From positions 1,135,152-1,199,151 of the forward strand of contig JAAOMT010000697.1 in NCBI GenBank assembly GCA_016748015.1: a stretch of 64,000 nucleotides of DNA, in the 5' to 3' direction. The translations under genes were made by a program, and so were the position numbers. Below, piece by piece: positions 39,240-51,897 of the stretch. Under the pieces are notes generated by a model. That model had not been told where the DNA came from. It made no database searches and saw only the letters and a list, made by a program, of their open reading frames with translations. This stretch comes from Geosiphon pyriformis. Its lineage: Eukaryota; Glomeromycota; Glomeromycetes; Archaeosporales; Geosiphonaceae. How positions within the stretch are numbered: position 1 is the stretch's first letter; the number at the start of each line of letters is the position of its first letter.

Positions 39240-40425
39240 AATTTGTAAGAATTTAATGTGTGATCTTTATCTGCAGTCCAACTCATACTGCTGATAATTA
39301 ATATGAGGTGGTCTGATCAATATTTTGCTGGAGTTTTTGGAGATAATTTAATAATCAAGAGAGTTGAATTATTTGATAAAAGTGACATAAATGAGGATGA
39401 ATTGAGGGATTGTAAGATAACTACTACTTCTAAATTAATGTCAATAGTTGATAAAATTGAAGAATACAAAATTGAAATTTCAATTTACTTCACACATTTC
39501 TTCAATTTTTAGTCTCTAGAAATGTGCTGGAGGTCAATTGTATAATATAGCAATAGTATTTCTATTTAATATTTAAATTTTAAAAATTTTTAATAAAAAA
39601 AAATTAAACAGATTGTTAGATACTTATTGTATATTCCAATTATATAACAATTCTAAATGGATAGCAGCAGTTACTGTAAGATAAGCAACTGCTCTACAAC
39701 TCCATACTTTTTTATGTCTAGATTATATATGAAAAGTTAAAATTAGAAATATAAAAAAAAGAGTTGAATACCATTTGAAAATTAAAACCATTTAGCAAAT
39801 TTAACAATTCGACTTTTATAATCCCATCACAATCCTAAAAAGGTATATTCAAAATTGTGCCAATCTATGATTAAATTTATTTGCCAAAGCTAACATAAAA
39901 TAAATAAAGTTGAGATTGTGGATGAATTCTAAAAATAGAAATAAAAATGTTTACCACACATCAGATCATTAATATTAAATTTTTGAAATTAAATCATAAT
40001 GAAGTGATGATTTTTACCTGAACTAATACAAAATTGGAAAAATTTACCTGCCACAAAAGTGTCCAATACAAAAGAGTAATTTGAAAGCAAACCTTGAATA
40101 GAACATAAAGTGCCTTTGAGAAAAATCTGGAAGGCATCATGGATGAGAAATATAATGTATTTTATATTAATATTTTCAAGAAAAGATGCAGAAAGAGTGA
40201 CATCTAAAATGATTCAAATATAAAAATTTTAGCTTCTAACAAATTTATAATAAATAATATGTCACTTTTTTGTGTAGTTTCCTACTACAATAACCCACAA
40301 TATCAACCATCCAACTATTTTGTGCAAGGCTTAATGCATGGTATTGTATTCTCGGTGAATGATCTATGTCTCTTAAGACAACAAGACTCACATTTTTGTT
40401 TTGGTTAAGTGTTACATCATAGGTA
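39240..40425 (-). pseudogene. ALG1: ALG1-like mannosyltransferase relic
   Basis: ALG1 adds the first mannose to dolichyl-PP-GlcNAc2 at the cytosolic ER face. Successive minus-strand pieces match its conserved order: VSLVVLRDIDHSPRIQYHAL with SLAQNSWMVDIVGYC (about 40275-40400; family has VLGDIG.SPRMQYHALSLA), ALYVLFKVCFQITLLYWTLL (about 40040-40110), LIIDWHNFEYTFLGL and RIVKFAKW (about 39785-39875; family IDWHN.GY), AYLTVTAAIHLELLYNWNI (about 39630-39700), and LIISSMSWTADKDH (39255-39300; family SSTSWTPDED). Gly->Arg, Gly->Asp, Gly->Glu, Met->Ile and Glu->Lys changes, stops and frame shifts show it is dead. An intron-like TTTTAG acceptor before DVTLSASF suggests a DNA-level duplicate, not a retrocopy. 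An intact copy must exist elsewhere, since ALG1 is essential in fungi. Confidence 0.75.
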
Positions 40426-41249
40426 CAATTTGTGTAATATATACTTGCACTCTAAGTTAAAACTAGAAAGAAACAAAAATAGTAAGAAGAGTGATCTCGG
40501 AAACAGGAATATTGGTATACAAAGTAAGACTTTTACTAAATTTTATTAAAGAAAGAGTGTTCAAAAATAGGCACTTTAATTTTTTCAAAAATGTGCAGTT
40601 TTTAATCATCAAAAAATTGATATATTATGATCAGTCTTTTTAGCCTGCTCACTGCTTTTGGTATTTTTAGTTTTTTCAATCCTGAAATTTATTAACATTA
40701 CAATTTTAACTATTATTAACTTGTTTGAAATTACTATTTATATTACTTAAATTATTTAAAAAATAGATTATTAAATATTTATTTATTTATTTATTTATTA
40801 TTACTATTATTATTATATATAAATAGTAGAAAAAACATGAGCCACATTTATGATTGAACATGCAGGTCAAATAAAATAACCAAACAGTAAACTTGTAACA
40901 TCATTCAATACATTAAATTTACTTTTTTTATCTTTTATATAATTTTTTAATGTTCCAATATCTTCTATATAAAATAATTGGGGTAATTAAGCCAAAAGCA
41001 TAACTTACTGCTTTTTTTTCATATTTTATATTTCTTTATTGTTATTTTATTTATACTTTTCTGTGGCCCTGACAAAATTTTTATCTTTTTAATCCTTAAT
41101 GTTAGTAGTAATATAGTAGATATTATTAGCTTTTAAATGTTGAGAACATTTATAATTGGACATGACTTTCTTCAAGATGTTTTCTAGTTGAATCAATTAT
41201 AGAAGCATAATAATTAACCTACAAATTAAAATCAGTATGATTATTCCCA
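40426..41249. other. AT-rich stretch, no gene recognised
   Basis: Contains a short TTTA tandem tract (about 40778-40799) and TTA units (40797-40816). No coding pattern that I can support. Confidence 0.5.
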
Positions 41250-41860
41250 ATTCATTATCAACAATGAAGTTGATTTTTGTTGCCAATTTTTTCAACAAAG
41301 ATTATGCCTAGCTTTGTTTAGGAGAAATTAGTCCAAGCATTAGAAAATCTTTTTCTTTTTAACTTAACTACAAAAGACTCCTAGCCTCTTTTGCCTTTGC
41401 TCAAAGTAGAACTGACCACTACTAATTCTCTAATTAAGTCTTTTTTTATAAACTTTGAGATTTTTTCAGTTATGGAAAGAAAAGATGCAAAATCTTGCAC
41501 ATTAGTAGAGAGATATTTAGAATTATTCTTGTTATGAGCTTTACTTTACTTTTTTTTTAATCTGTAAAATTCTTTGATTGCTTTTTTTTCATTTTTATTG
41601 TTGCTATTATAATGTATAAACTTATATCTCTCATGAAAAGAGCTGTTTAAATTCACTCGTTCTCAAAATCTTTTAAAATTTTTTTTAAAAGAGTCTTTGA
41701 CTCCAATGCTTTTTTGTAAATATTAATAGATAGAGATTGCTCTATAACTTAATATACATTCATCTCAATCACAAATGACTTTGATCGGATGATTTTTTTG
41801 TTGGCTGATTTGCTTAATTAAGCAATAGGGTCAGTTAATGTAATTTTGGTTAGACATTAT
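41250..41860 (-). pseudogene. Unknown lysine-rich coding relic
   Basis: Minus-strand frames beginning near 41855 (MSNQNYIN) and continuing through KKAIKEFYRLKKK, KYLSTNVQDFASFLSITEKI and KDLIRELVVVSSTLSKGKRG are clearly coding-like but hold several stops. It lies just 3' of the DUF7869-like relic, and could be a second gene of that element or a separate host gene. I do not recognise the family. Confidence 0.35.
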
Positions 41861-41939
41861 TTAATTTTTAACATCTATTCAATGGTTTTGGGCAAATAAT
41901 ATCCTTAAAAGCATCTTTAACAAAAGGCTGAATATAATT

Positions 41940-43490
41940 ATAAAGATATTTTTGCCTTTTATACTTTATAGGAGGAGACATTAGCACAGAAAATAACAAA
42001 GTCTTGATTTTTTCTATACTCGGATTTGCCAATTTTTAAAAGCCTGAATTCCTGGAAAAGACTATTAGCAAATTCTTAAACTTTGACTACACCAAGATTA
42101 GTCCTGGTAAACAGAAAATGCTGAAATTTTTGTAGGCTGGGTAGTTTTTTAAAATAAGCTTCCAGATTACTTATGATGTCAAAATATTTAAAACCAGCTC
42201 TATTATTATAGTGCTATACTTTATTTAGTCTGACAATACTAGACTTTTTTTACTAGTTTGACCACATGATTTACACAATCTACAGTCATTTTGTGGTATA
42301 GTTTCTTAATCAATCTAAAACTGCTATTATATTTGGATTTAGTATGTCCAGGTACCATAAAATTTAATTCGATACTTTTGTAATAATTGCAAATAACTAA
42401 ATATAGATAAAATCAAATGTTAGCATTATTTTTATTCTGTTCTCCTGAATTATCACAAGTAATTTTCAAATACTTTTCACCTTTATTCAATTTCTTAATT
42501 TCATCAAATATCATGCTCAGTGTGCTATTAGAGTCTTTACTGATAATTTTGTTTTCATCAAGAATGTAATTAATTTATTTACATATTGCTTCATCTTGAA
42601 TACCAAATAAATGCACTTTGCATTCAATCATAACTGTAATAAGCAGTAATAATAATTTTGTTCTAAAATGCTTATCCACCAATTTTCTCCATTGTTTTGC
42701 TAATATTATATTTTTGTTGTAATAATTTCTCTTTAGTTTAGTCTTAACTAAATGTTCTTTGTATCTTTTTAATAAATCTTTTGTTTCTTCTTTCTTATGA
42801 ATATTATATTATAAGCCATTCTCAAAATATTGGCACATGTCACATAAATCTGTTCTTGGATTTATGATTTGAATATAAAGCATTAATTGGTCTTATAACT
42901 TGTGAAATACATTATATTTTAACAATTTTAATGTAGTATTGTTCTTAAAAACTGCAGTAAAATCACAATAGACGAATTTTTAAGTCATTTTAGTTGACAA
43001 TAGTATAAGTGATTATGTAATGCAGTTAATATTTCTTTCAGGACTTGGTTGTTCATAGATTTCAGCATAATTCTCAAGAAAATTTTTCACTGCAGTAGCA
43101 ATAATTATATCAATGGTTATTTTGGGTTTTTATCATAGTGTTCTTTTTACATTACCATAAATGTGTGGTATATACTATTTATTGCTAGATAATTTCTAAC
43201 AGTTTTGAAGTAAGTGCAACCAATTTCTAACATATGGAAATACGTTTTCTGACAAAGTGACATATTACAATCTTATTAGTACACATTTTCTTTTTAAGAT
43301 GTCAACTGGCAGTTATTTTTTTACTATTTATCACTCTCAGTTGGGCCATTAAAAAAAATTTTGCTCAGCCCTAGAGAGCTTGAAATGCTTCACATAACTC
43401 AGCAAACTTTTCTCTCAGAATCACTTTTAAGCAATCACAATTGCAGTTTATTTCCAAGAAATGTATGACATTTCTGTATTTGGCAGAACT
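41940..43490 (-). pseudogene. DUF7869-like (transposase-type) relic
   Basis: Minus-strand pieces in order: a Cys/His-bearing start (HFLEINCNCDCLKVIL, about 43430-43450), NYAEIYEQ-like segment, IINPRTDLCDMCQYFENGL (about 42800-42870), a long helical stretch (KDLLKRYKEHLVKTKL), CKVHLFGIQDEAICK, the core ITCDNSGEQNKNNANI (about 42420-42470), NFMVPGHTKSKYNSSFRLI (about 42300-42370) and a C-terminal LEAYFKKLPSLQKFQHF. The DN...GQNKNN plus GHTK pattern is what I know from DUF7869 proteins, thought to be RNase H-fold transposase-like enzymes of metazoans and fungi. Stops (TAA, TGA) and at least one frame change near 42210 make it non-functional. No terminal repeats were found. Confidence 0.6.
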
Positions 43491-43719
43491 ATTATTATTA
43501 TATCTTCATATACAAATCATTTTATATATATAATTTTATTACTTTTTAGGTCTTTACTAGCAATAAGCTTACAAAAAAAGTCACAGATTTCTGTAAGATC
43601 TCAATGTTACTGAAAGAATAATCTATTTTCAAACTCTGATTATAGTTTTTTTACATATGTCTTCAATTTTTGATTTTTGATTTTATTTGTCATTTGAAAC
43701 TTTGAAAAAGAAAACTGGT

Positions 43720-43965
43720 TATAGTGTTCAAGAGCATGTGCTAATCATTGAGTTACAGCAATTACATAAAATGTGCAAACAAAATTCGAAGTAGTACAAT
43801 TGTAAATTGAGTCTAATTAATAGCAATCTGTATAGATTAAAAAAAGATGTAAATAGCAAAAAAGAATCACTTAGATATGCTAAACATAAATATTATGATT
43901 TTGCTCCAAATTTTACCAAAAAAGACAGCAGAAAAAAACTAACAAAAAGTTTACTAGACATATTA
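43720..43965 (+). other. Short lysine-rich coding relic
   Basis: A frame with VLIIELQQLHKMCKQNSK, one TAG, then NSNLYRLKKDVNSKKESLRY and KKLTKSLLDIL before TGA. Coiled-coil-like; no start codon and no recognised family. Confidence 0.25.
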
Positions 43966-43999
43966 TGATGGTTTCTAGCTGGCAAAAGTAACATTACAT

Positions 44000-46900
44000 T
44001 TGACTTTTGGTTTGACTATAAGATATATTTTCTTTCTTATTGAAATAAAAAATTGGTAGATATTATATTATTATAATCATTTTTGGTAAGCAAGCAAATT
44101 ATGATGTGTAGTACTTTGTATATGTCTCTTGTATTATCAATAAAATATGCATTTAAAGTGATAATCTGAGTTTTTTTAAAACACAATAATGTTCTGTTTT
44201 TAATTTATAAATTTGCTCTTTCAATGTACATTACAATGTTTTTTGCTTCCAATTTTATTATTTCAGCATTACTGAAGTTGCACAATTGTATATTAGATAT
44301 ATATATAACTGAATTATTTTTTGTATCTGCTTATTGCAAAATTGCCAGTTTAGAATATTTGATATAATTCTACATATTATAATTAGAACTTTCTCTGAAT
44401 TTTTCAAATATGTGTTTTTTTGCTTGTATTTATTTAAGTTCTCTATAATACTGTTTGTACTATGTTTTGAACTGTTTTTTTGTCAAAATCTATTTTTTTT
44501 GTCTTTATTACAAATATTATAATATTATTTAAAATAACTATATAATTTACAGAACCAAAATTATGATTTTTATTAAGTTCATTATTTGCTTTAAGTATAA
44601 AAAGTGGTTTGTCTATTTATAAATGCTTTACAGTTATGGTTAAAAATAAAAAAATAAACTCTTTATACATTATTTTGTTTTATGTTATTTTATTAAATAC
44701 ATTTGCATTTTTTAAAGCTTATTTATTAGCAATTTTAAAGTATTATTATTAACTTTTACTTTCTTGAATTTGTTTAAATTTAATCAAAAAGTGTTATCAA
44801 GTAATAACCAACTGCTTTGTGTAAGATGTTTTGAAAAATATTATTTAGATTTCATTTTTATATGTCTTTTTACTCTTAATTTATACAAATAATTTAATCT
44901 AATACTTACTATTATTATTAATTAGAGCATCTTAAATAATTTTGTTAAACTAGAATTTATTGATTATTTTTTGTTTAACTGGCTTTTTAACCACAAAAAA
45001 AATTTTAAATTCATTTAATAAAAAAATTACTTAAAGATAGTAATATACAAAATATACTAAAATTTATTGAAATGTGGTTATTGTTGTTTAAACTAGTTGT
45101 TTAACAGATTGCAGTAAATTACAATTATACAATTAGAAAATAAATAATAAATAACAAAAAATAACTTAGTCATAATAATAAATATAATAAAAATGTTTAT
45201 TAAAAGTAATTATATATGGCTGTTACTAAACAAAAATTATATCTTGTCTGGTAGAATATAGGAAAGCTTTTTTTAAAATGTTTCTTTGATGTAAAAAACA
45301 AAACATAAAAAATTAAGTATATTAAAATATTTATTTTAACAATATCAGTTTAATTTTTAAAAAAATTTACAATTAATTTAATATTAAATAAACTTTTTAA
45401 AAACAATTTATATTTGTTTTTTTTAGTGTAATAAAATAGTTAAACTACAAATTTTTATAATAAAATATTACAAACTTTAAATTAAAATAATTATTTATAT
45501 GTTTGAATAATAAATATATATTAAATTAGATTGTTTAATTCTTGTTACTGTATTTCTAATAATATTTTATAGTATTGTATATTTGCACTTTTAAAAACAG
45601 AACAATATAAATCTTATAATTTCAAAAACAAATAAAATAATTAGAATATAATAATTGATATATATATATTGTTAATATTAATTTTATTTTTTTTGAAAAA
45701 CAAAATATATTTTATTTAAAAATTTACTAAAGTAATTATATAAAAAAAAATATTTATATCTTTATACTTTAGTTATTTTAATAAAATCTATATTATATAT
45801 TATCAATAATATTATTAAAATACTTAGCTTTACTTCTTATTTTTTTTTTTATTCAATTTTTAAGCACTTTAATTGAAAATTGACTTTTTTATTAAAAATT
45901 TATTAAAACAAAAACAATAATACTTTTTTTTTATGTAGTTTGTAAAGTTTTATAATTATTTTTTTAAGTTTAAGACATATTTAAACAAGTATTTAAGATA
46001 GAATATAGAATTAATTATAAATTTTATTGTAGAATAAAGTATTAACAGTGAATATGATTAAAAAAAACAATTTACAAAAATTTTGACTGGTTTGTTATTT
46101 GATTTAATAGAATAAATTGTGCTTTTAACAACATAGTTGTGTGTAAATAGTTTAATTTATAATTAATTTTCCAGTTTATCAAACATTAATTAAAATTATA
46201 AGTGTTTATTAAACATATATTATAACTATAGACTTAAAATAATTAATTTGTTAATTAAACAGTTGTTTTTCTAATGATTTATTTTGATGTTTGATTTTTA
46301 TTATTTTTAATACTTTTTTATTGTTTTTAAAATAATACAGATTTTTCTGGTTATAAATTATGTTAGATTTATAATACTTATAATATAATAAACCAAAATT
46401 ATCATATTTATTGTTATTTTTACTTAATTATAATATAAAAAATTATAGAAATTTGTTTGATAATATTTCAAAAATAATAAAAAAAACAACTCTTTATTTT
46501 AAATTTTTTGTTTTTTTTTGGTTTAATATAAGTTGATAGTAGTATTCATTTATTGTTTATTATTTTTTGTTCTTTTTAGTAAATTGTATAAGTGATTTTT
46601 TTTATCTAGATATTTTTGAAGAGTTTGAATATTTTTAATTTTAAAAACATATAGAGTAATCTTTTCTTTTTGAGCTTTTTTTAAATACTTATAATAGTGC
46701 TATAATTCTTTGGTTTTATGGTGAATTTGATGTAAATTAGTTTTAAATATATTATTTTTATATAGACATAATCTTATTCTGTCATGAAATTAATTTAAAA
46801 CAGTAATTTACATAAATTTGTTTATAAGTTACAGCTGTAACAATTAAAATGTTATTAATTAAATTAGTCAACTTTTAATTACATCAGTCTCTCAATTAGT

Positions 46901-47480
46901 CACATAATAAAATGTTCACTTTGTTTGGTTTGGTTGCAGTCTGTCTAAATAAAATAAAATAAAATAAAATTATATTTTTATATTTTGAAAATTTATATAT
47001 TTTTATAAAACATAATTTTTTTTATAATTATTCTTTAATGCCAATATTATTTAAAATTTGATTATAAAATATATAAATATATATTTAGAATATTCTCAAA
47101 TCATAAATAATATTGTAAAAATTATATATTAATAAATTTGATATATTTAAAAAAATTAATAAACTATTATAAATATATATATAATTAAAATTTTTAAATT
47201 ATATGTATAAACGTTTAAAATATTCATAAAAAATATGTTAAAATAAATAATATTTTAATTTAACAAAACCAAAATAAAAATTATATAAATGATAACAGAA
47301 ATTTAAATTAAATAAAAAAATCGGAATATTCATGATAGTTAAAATAGAATCTTATATATTGCATTTATATTTGGAGTTATAACCTATTAAGTTACATTTT
47401 TAATATTTGCGAATGAAAATATGGGTTATATTATTTTCTAAAAATTAATTATAATAATGTTTTGAAATTACTTTTCAGAA
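44000..47480. other. AT-rich region without recognisable genes
   Basis: Long A/T runs and short Phe/Leu/Ile frames that I regard as chance. A TAAAA/AAATA tandem tract lies at 46946-46970. An upstream exon of the lipase-like gene could be hidden near 47330-47450. Confidence 0.5.
46946..46970. repeat. Pentanucleotide (AAATA) tandem repeat
   Basis: Five units of TAAAA/AAATA. Confidence 0.9.
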
Positions 47481-49506
47481 CAAAAGTCCGGATCTTTTGG
47501 TAAAAGAAAAAAAACGAATACTTGGATAATGTCAATATTGTGGAAAAAGAAGTTTTTACAATTTATTCATGAAAAATTAACAAGAAAAATTATAAGACAA
47601 TTATCAGTTCATAATGCAAAGCTGCAGATTAAAACACTTTCAAATTGACCTGCACAATTACCAGATATTAAATTAGAAATTGGTGGCTTTTTGGTAGAGA
47701 CTGTATTTATTTCAAAGTCTGAAACCCCAAATTCAAAGATAACTTTGATTTCTAAATCTTTTCAAATCAAATTAGCTTATTTTAAAAGTTTCAGCTTTAT
47801 CATGGCTTAATGACCATAATATTTTCAAATTGGTTGGACAAAATTTATTTTTTCGTGTTCATTTTCCAAACATTTCTCCCCCAATATATTAAACATCATG
47901 CTTTCGGTAAATGATTTATAATTCACGTGATGAGGTCGAATTTGAATAATTTTACAAGATTTTCATATTCAAATCATATTTTAATTTTAAAATGGGTTAC
48001 TTTTTTCAAATTATTTTGCCAAATGTGTTCTTTATGATTTCGTTCTTTTTGTTCTTAAATTAAGACCTGTTTTTCGTTCCCAATCAACAAATATACCTAT
48101 TAAAATCCAAGAAAGGGTTTTGTTTAATGAGTATTTGGTAAAAGAACAACCTTACAATAAAACTCAACTATCATCTTTTTTCAAACAAAATCAAATTGTT
48201 AATGAATCAATTCAAAAAAGAAATCCCCAAATTTCGCATAATAGATCAGCCGCTGACCTTTATAGTTAGTTGCTACAAAAGGAGATAACGTTTTTAAAAA
48301 GACAGTTGAAGATATAGATATTTTGCGGGTATTGGATTCTGCGGCGAAATTTTCATGGATGGCATCTTGCCAACAAGTTTTAAATAACAGAAAAAACTAT
48401 TTGGTGGGTAAAAGACAATAAAAAGTTTGGGGTTAGTAAATAATAATCCTTTCTTGAAGTTCACTATTAATGATTAAAACCCCCCCCCATTTAATTTTAT
48501 TTAATAAATCAATTTTTTTTTTTGAAACAGCAATATTTTCAGAAAAAACGATTGCTTTTAGTACTCCAGAGTATGATTTTGATTATTTCACATTAGTTCC
48601 AAGCAATCGCAGATGGGATACCATTTCTTGCCCTCATGTAGAATATGGTTTGGTGACCGAAGTTTTTTATAAACGTTGGGAAACCTGTAAAACTCGGTTC
48701 TGGGAGAAATTGAGAATTTTTTAAGAGAAAAATAATTTAACAGATCAATTGAACCAATATACATTTACAGGTTTTGGAATTGGAGCTGGTAAATAAAATT
48801 TATATTTATTGAAAAACTAATGTGGAAAGAAAATTCTAAAATTTACAATTTTTTTGCATTCTTAGTTTTAGCGGTATTTGCTGCACTTGAATATAAAAGG
48901 GAATATATGAAAGCATCAATAACTCTTATTACATTCGTACAACCGAGAATTGGAAATAATCAATTCATCTATTATTTCGAACTCATAGTGAAACCTTGGA
49001 GAGTAACTTATGGTGACGACTGGGTCCCTAATTTTCCAATTGAAGGTTTTGATCGTGAAAAAAAGAGGCTTAGTAATAAAGCTTTTAGATCTCCTGATAT
49101 TCTATATAGACACTTTAGAAAAGAATTCTGGATAGAACCTTCATGCGATTGTGCAAACCTAAAAATTTATTTATGTTATCACACGGTGACTTTAGATGAG
49201 AATGAGGTAATTTTCTATGTTCTTTGTTCTTTGTGCTTTCTGCTTTTTTTTTGAATTTCACAAAAGAATCAAATTTATCAATCTGATTAAAAAATATTAT
49301 CGAGTTGCAACGGAAGAAATAATCCTTATAAAACAACATATCATACAAGTGGCTGGGAAGATTCAATGAAATATTATAAAGAAACACATGCTGGTAACCG
49401 GCATCTAGGTCCATATTTAGGGCATATAATGTTTCAAGATTGTTTTACAACAAAAATACCTTTGCGACGAAAAACTTTGAAAGCCATCCTTTTCGGAACC
49501 AAATAG
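47481..49506 (+). pseudogene. Lipase-like (class 3 fold) protein, Ser nucleophile absent, pseudogene
   Basis: Four exons. Exon 1 (47481-48431) holds an N-terminal domain (PAQLPDIKLEIGGFLVETVF; QERVLFNEYLVKEQPYNKTQ; DSAAKFSWMASC) with TAG at a probable Trp (DLYS-stop-LLQ) and a shift near 48280. Introns: 48432-48530 (GTTAGT...ACAG), 48789-48865 (GTAAAT, CTAAT branch, TTAG) and 49207-49266 (GTAATT...AAAAG). Exon 2 encodes HVEYGLVTEVFYKRW and TGFGIG (48767-48784), where class 3 lipases have GHSLG. Exon 3 has LITFVQPRIGNNQFIYYF and GDDWVP (Asp at 49018-49020). Exon 4 has NRHLGPYLG (His 49401-49403). So Asp and His of the triad remain and Ser is Gly. In-frame TAAs at about 48418, 48722 and 49288 indicate a dead copy, unless they are sequencing errors. 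Confidence 0.7.
48770..48784 (+). other. Nucleophile-elbow position of the lipase-like gene (GFGIG)
   Basis: GGT TTT GGA ATT GGA replaces the G-x-S-x-G elbow. The exon join right after it gives AVLAVFAALEYKR, which aligns with the ALAVLAALE helix following the elbow in class 3 lipases, so the register is secure. Confidence 0.75.
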
Positions 49507-50521
49507 AAGTTGTTTTTCTTTAAAATTTCCAAAAGATACAAGTAAATTATTTTGTCTTATTATATGTAATTTAAAACATCAGTCGATTTTTAAAATTTAT
49601 TTATATTTTAAATTTGTAATTGTATGAATTTTGTCTTTTTTATTTTTATATTTTGAAATCATTTGCTTCAATTGAAATTTCTTTTTTGCTGTTAATACTA
49701 ATATAAATATGTTGCAATTTTAAAACAGTGACCTTTTGATTTGATTACTTGAATTTAACACCTCAAAGTTATAAATATATATTTTCATCAGAGAAAACCA
49801 AAAAAATTAATGATGTCAATTGTTAATTCTAATCATAAACTAGAAAGTTATACAAGTATTAACAATAAAGGTTTGGTAATAAATACTTTACAAAATTTCT
49901 TGTGCATCATATCATACTGTATGTATACGTAATTGAATTTTATTTGTTTACACCACAAATTTCGGAGGAAAAATAACTTTTTAGTTTTCTCATTATAAAA
50001 ACTTGGACATATTCTAAATTTGCCAAGAAATGATAATAATTTACAGTGATCGAAAAAAGTACATTTTTACTTTATAAATGTAATGCATTGAAAGTTTTCT
50101 TACCGATTGTTTCACCTATCATAGGTCAACTTTGATTACAAGATCAAAAAATAGGAATCTTTTCCAGATAAGGAATAAACATGGAAGAATTTTATCTAAT
50201 GATAAATAATTATCATATTTTTAAATAAAGAAATCCGGAAATTTTTCTTTAAATATAAAAAGAATTTAATCAATGTCCAAACATTTGGTCCCACGATGCG
50301 ATGTTAACTTTGAAACTTTTATTATGTTTTTGATTTGGAAAAATTTTCAAAACGAAAAGATTAATGAAAATATTTGAAATTTTAAGAATTTCTAATAATA
50401 AATAATTAGAAAGCTCTCCTGATTCTTTAGATTCGAAAAAATTTATGTTTAAAAAAAAAAAAAGATTTCTTTCAATAGAATTATCAGATGGCCTTTAAAT
50501 TTTAGAAAGTCTTTCAAACAT
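49507..50521. other. Stretch without recognised genes
   Basis: AT-rich, with no open frame or motif that I can support. Confidence 0.5.
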
Positions 50522-50796
50522 ATGATCCTCATGGAATTAATATTTCTGATTCTTTTATTTATTTTACCCTTCTTTTTATCTCGTCGACCCTTATTGGGAT
50601 CAGGTTCGAAATTTATACAAATTTCTTTAATAAGAAATCACACAATACTTGATCATCCTATAAATTTTCAACAAACTTTGCTATTTCCAAAAATTAAGAG
50701 GCAAGATTTGGAATTTTTCAAAACAGATAGCATCAAAGAAAAAAATAAATTAGAAGAAAGATATACTGGGCATTCTTTTTTTGTTAAAAGTCAAGT
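50522..50796 (+). other. Open frame cut by an assembly gap
   Basis: Starts MILMELIFLILLFILPFFL, a hydrophobic segment, then a polar, charged region (FPKIKRQDLEFFKTDS, KEKNKLEERYTGH) that runs into the N run at 50797. It could be a signal-anchored or secreted protein fragment, but another frame over the first 80 bases (YDPHGINISDSFIYF) also looks coding-like. Unrecognised. Confidence 0.3.
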
Positions 50797-50816
50797 NNNN
50801 NNNNNNNNNNNNNNNN
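50797..50816. other. Assembly gap (20 N)
   Basis: Exactly 20 N bases, probably a placeholder of unknown true length. Confidence 1.
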
Positions 50817-51897
50817 TATATTGATAAGAAGTATATTTTGTGAATTGTAATTTAAGAAGATTTATTCGAAATATATTTTTCAGAATTATTACAAATGTAA
50901 ACATTATAATATTATTTGTTAAGTTTTAGATCTTTTATTAATTTTTACATCTGGATATTTTTAATTATATTATTAGAATACAATTCTTTGAATTATATTA
51001 TGTAAGAATATTTAAGCATAAATCAATAGAAAATGCAAATAATAGAGAATTACAAATCAATAACTCATATTAGCCTTCTTAAAACTATAAACTTGATAAA
51101 TTTTTAATTAATTAAAAATTGCAATTGTTGAAAATTAAATTATTCTAACCCACATTTAACTTTGAATCTAAAAGTCTTTATCTTCTCAAAAACGCGTATG
51201 TAAATAAATGCTAACAAGAGCAAATCATTTTTTTAGATAATTATATAAAGCGATTTCTGATTTGATTTATTTGTCTTGTGATCAATAATAATTTTAATAT
51301 GATCTTTTTCAACTGGAATTGTAAAAAATAATTGATCTTGAAATGCTTTCAAAACTTTTTTTTATTGTTAAGCTTGATAGATTTGTAACCAGACACAAAA
51401 GTTCAATTAGGTCAACAAATTACCACCATTAGATATTTTAGTTTGATAACAATGTTAGAAATTTGTATTAGAAAACAAATAATAAACTTTTTTTGCCTGC
51501 ATAAATGCTTTTTTTCTTAAAAGAATTCAAAAAAAATGAATAAATGTATGAAAAACTCAAAAATATCTACCTTTTTTAAATTTTTATGAATTCTCTTAAT
51601 GACTTCATTATTATATGTATTTCTCACAAAATTATTATCAATAAAAATAATTTTTATACTGTTGATTTAATATGCTTTTAAAAACATCTATTCTAATAAT
51701 TCTATTATCTAGTTTTACATAAGAATTTTTGCAGAAATATTTTGCTTCAGTTTTACTGATTTTTAAATAAAATTTTATTATTTCTGTTTCTGTAAATTTC
51801 AATTTTTAATTATATATTTAGACTTAATGAATTGTAAAATAGTGGTTAAAATGTCAATAGAATTGTTAATATTTTTAGTTAAAAGAAAATTTATCAT
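50817..51897. other. AT-rich stretch without recognised genes
   Basis: No coding pattern or repeat that I can support. Confidence 0.5.

Noticed and set aside
39303-39512. 69-aa plus-strand frame (MRWSDQYFAGVF)
   Set aside because: It overlaps the minus-strand ALG1 relic, which has recognisable motifs at its ends; the plus frame has no known domain.
48480-48489. C9 homopolymer as a functional or recoding site
   Set aside because: It lies in the lipase-like gene's second intron and may be a simple polymorphism or assembly artefact.
35983-49506. TAA/TAG reassigned to glutamine (alternative nuclear code)
   Set aside because: Many stops do sit at plausible Gln sites, but TGA and TAG also replace Trp and Arg, Cys becomes Tyr and Asp becomes Asn in the same genes, and real ends use TAA, TAG and TGA. 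Transition decay explains all of this.
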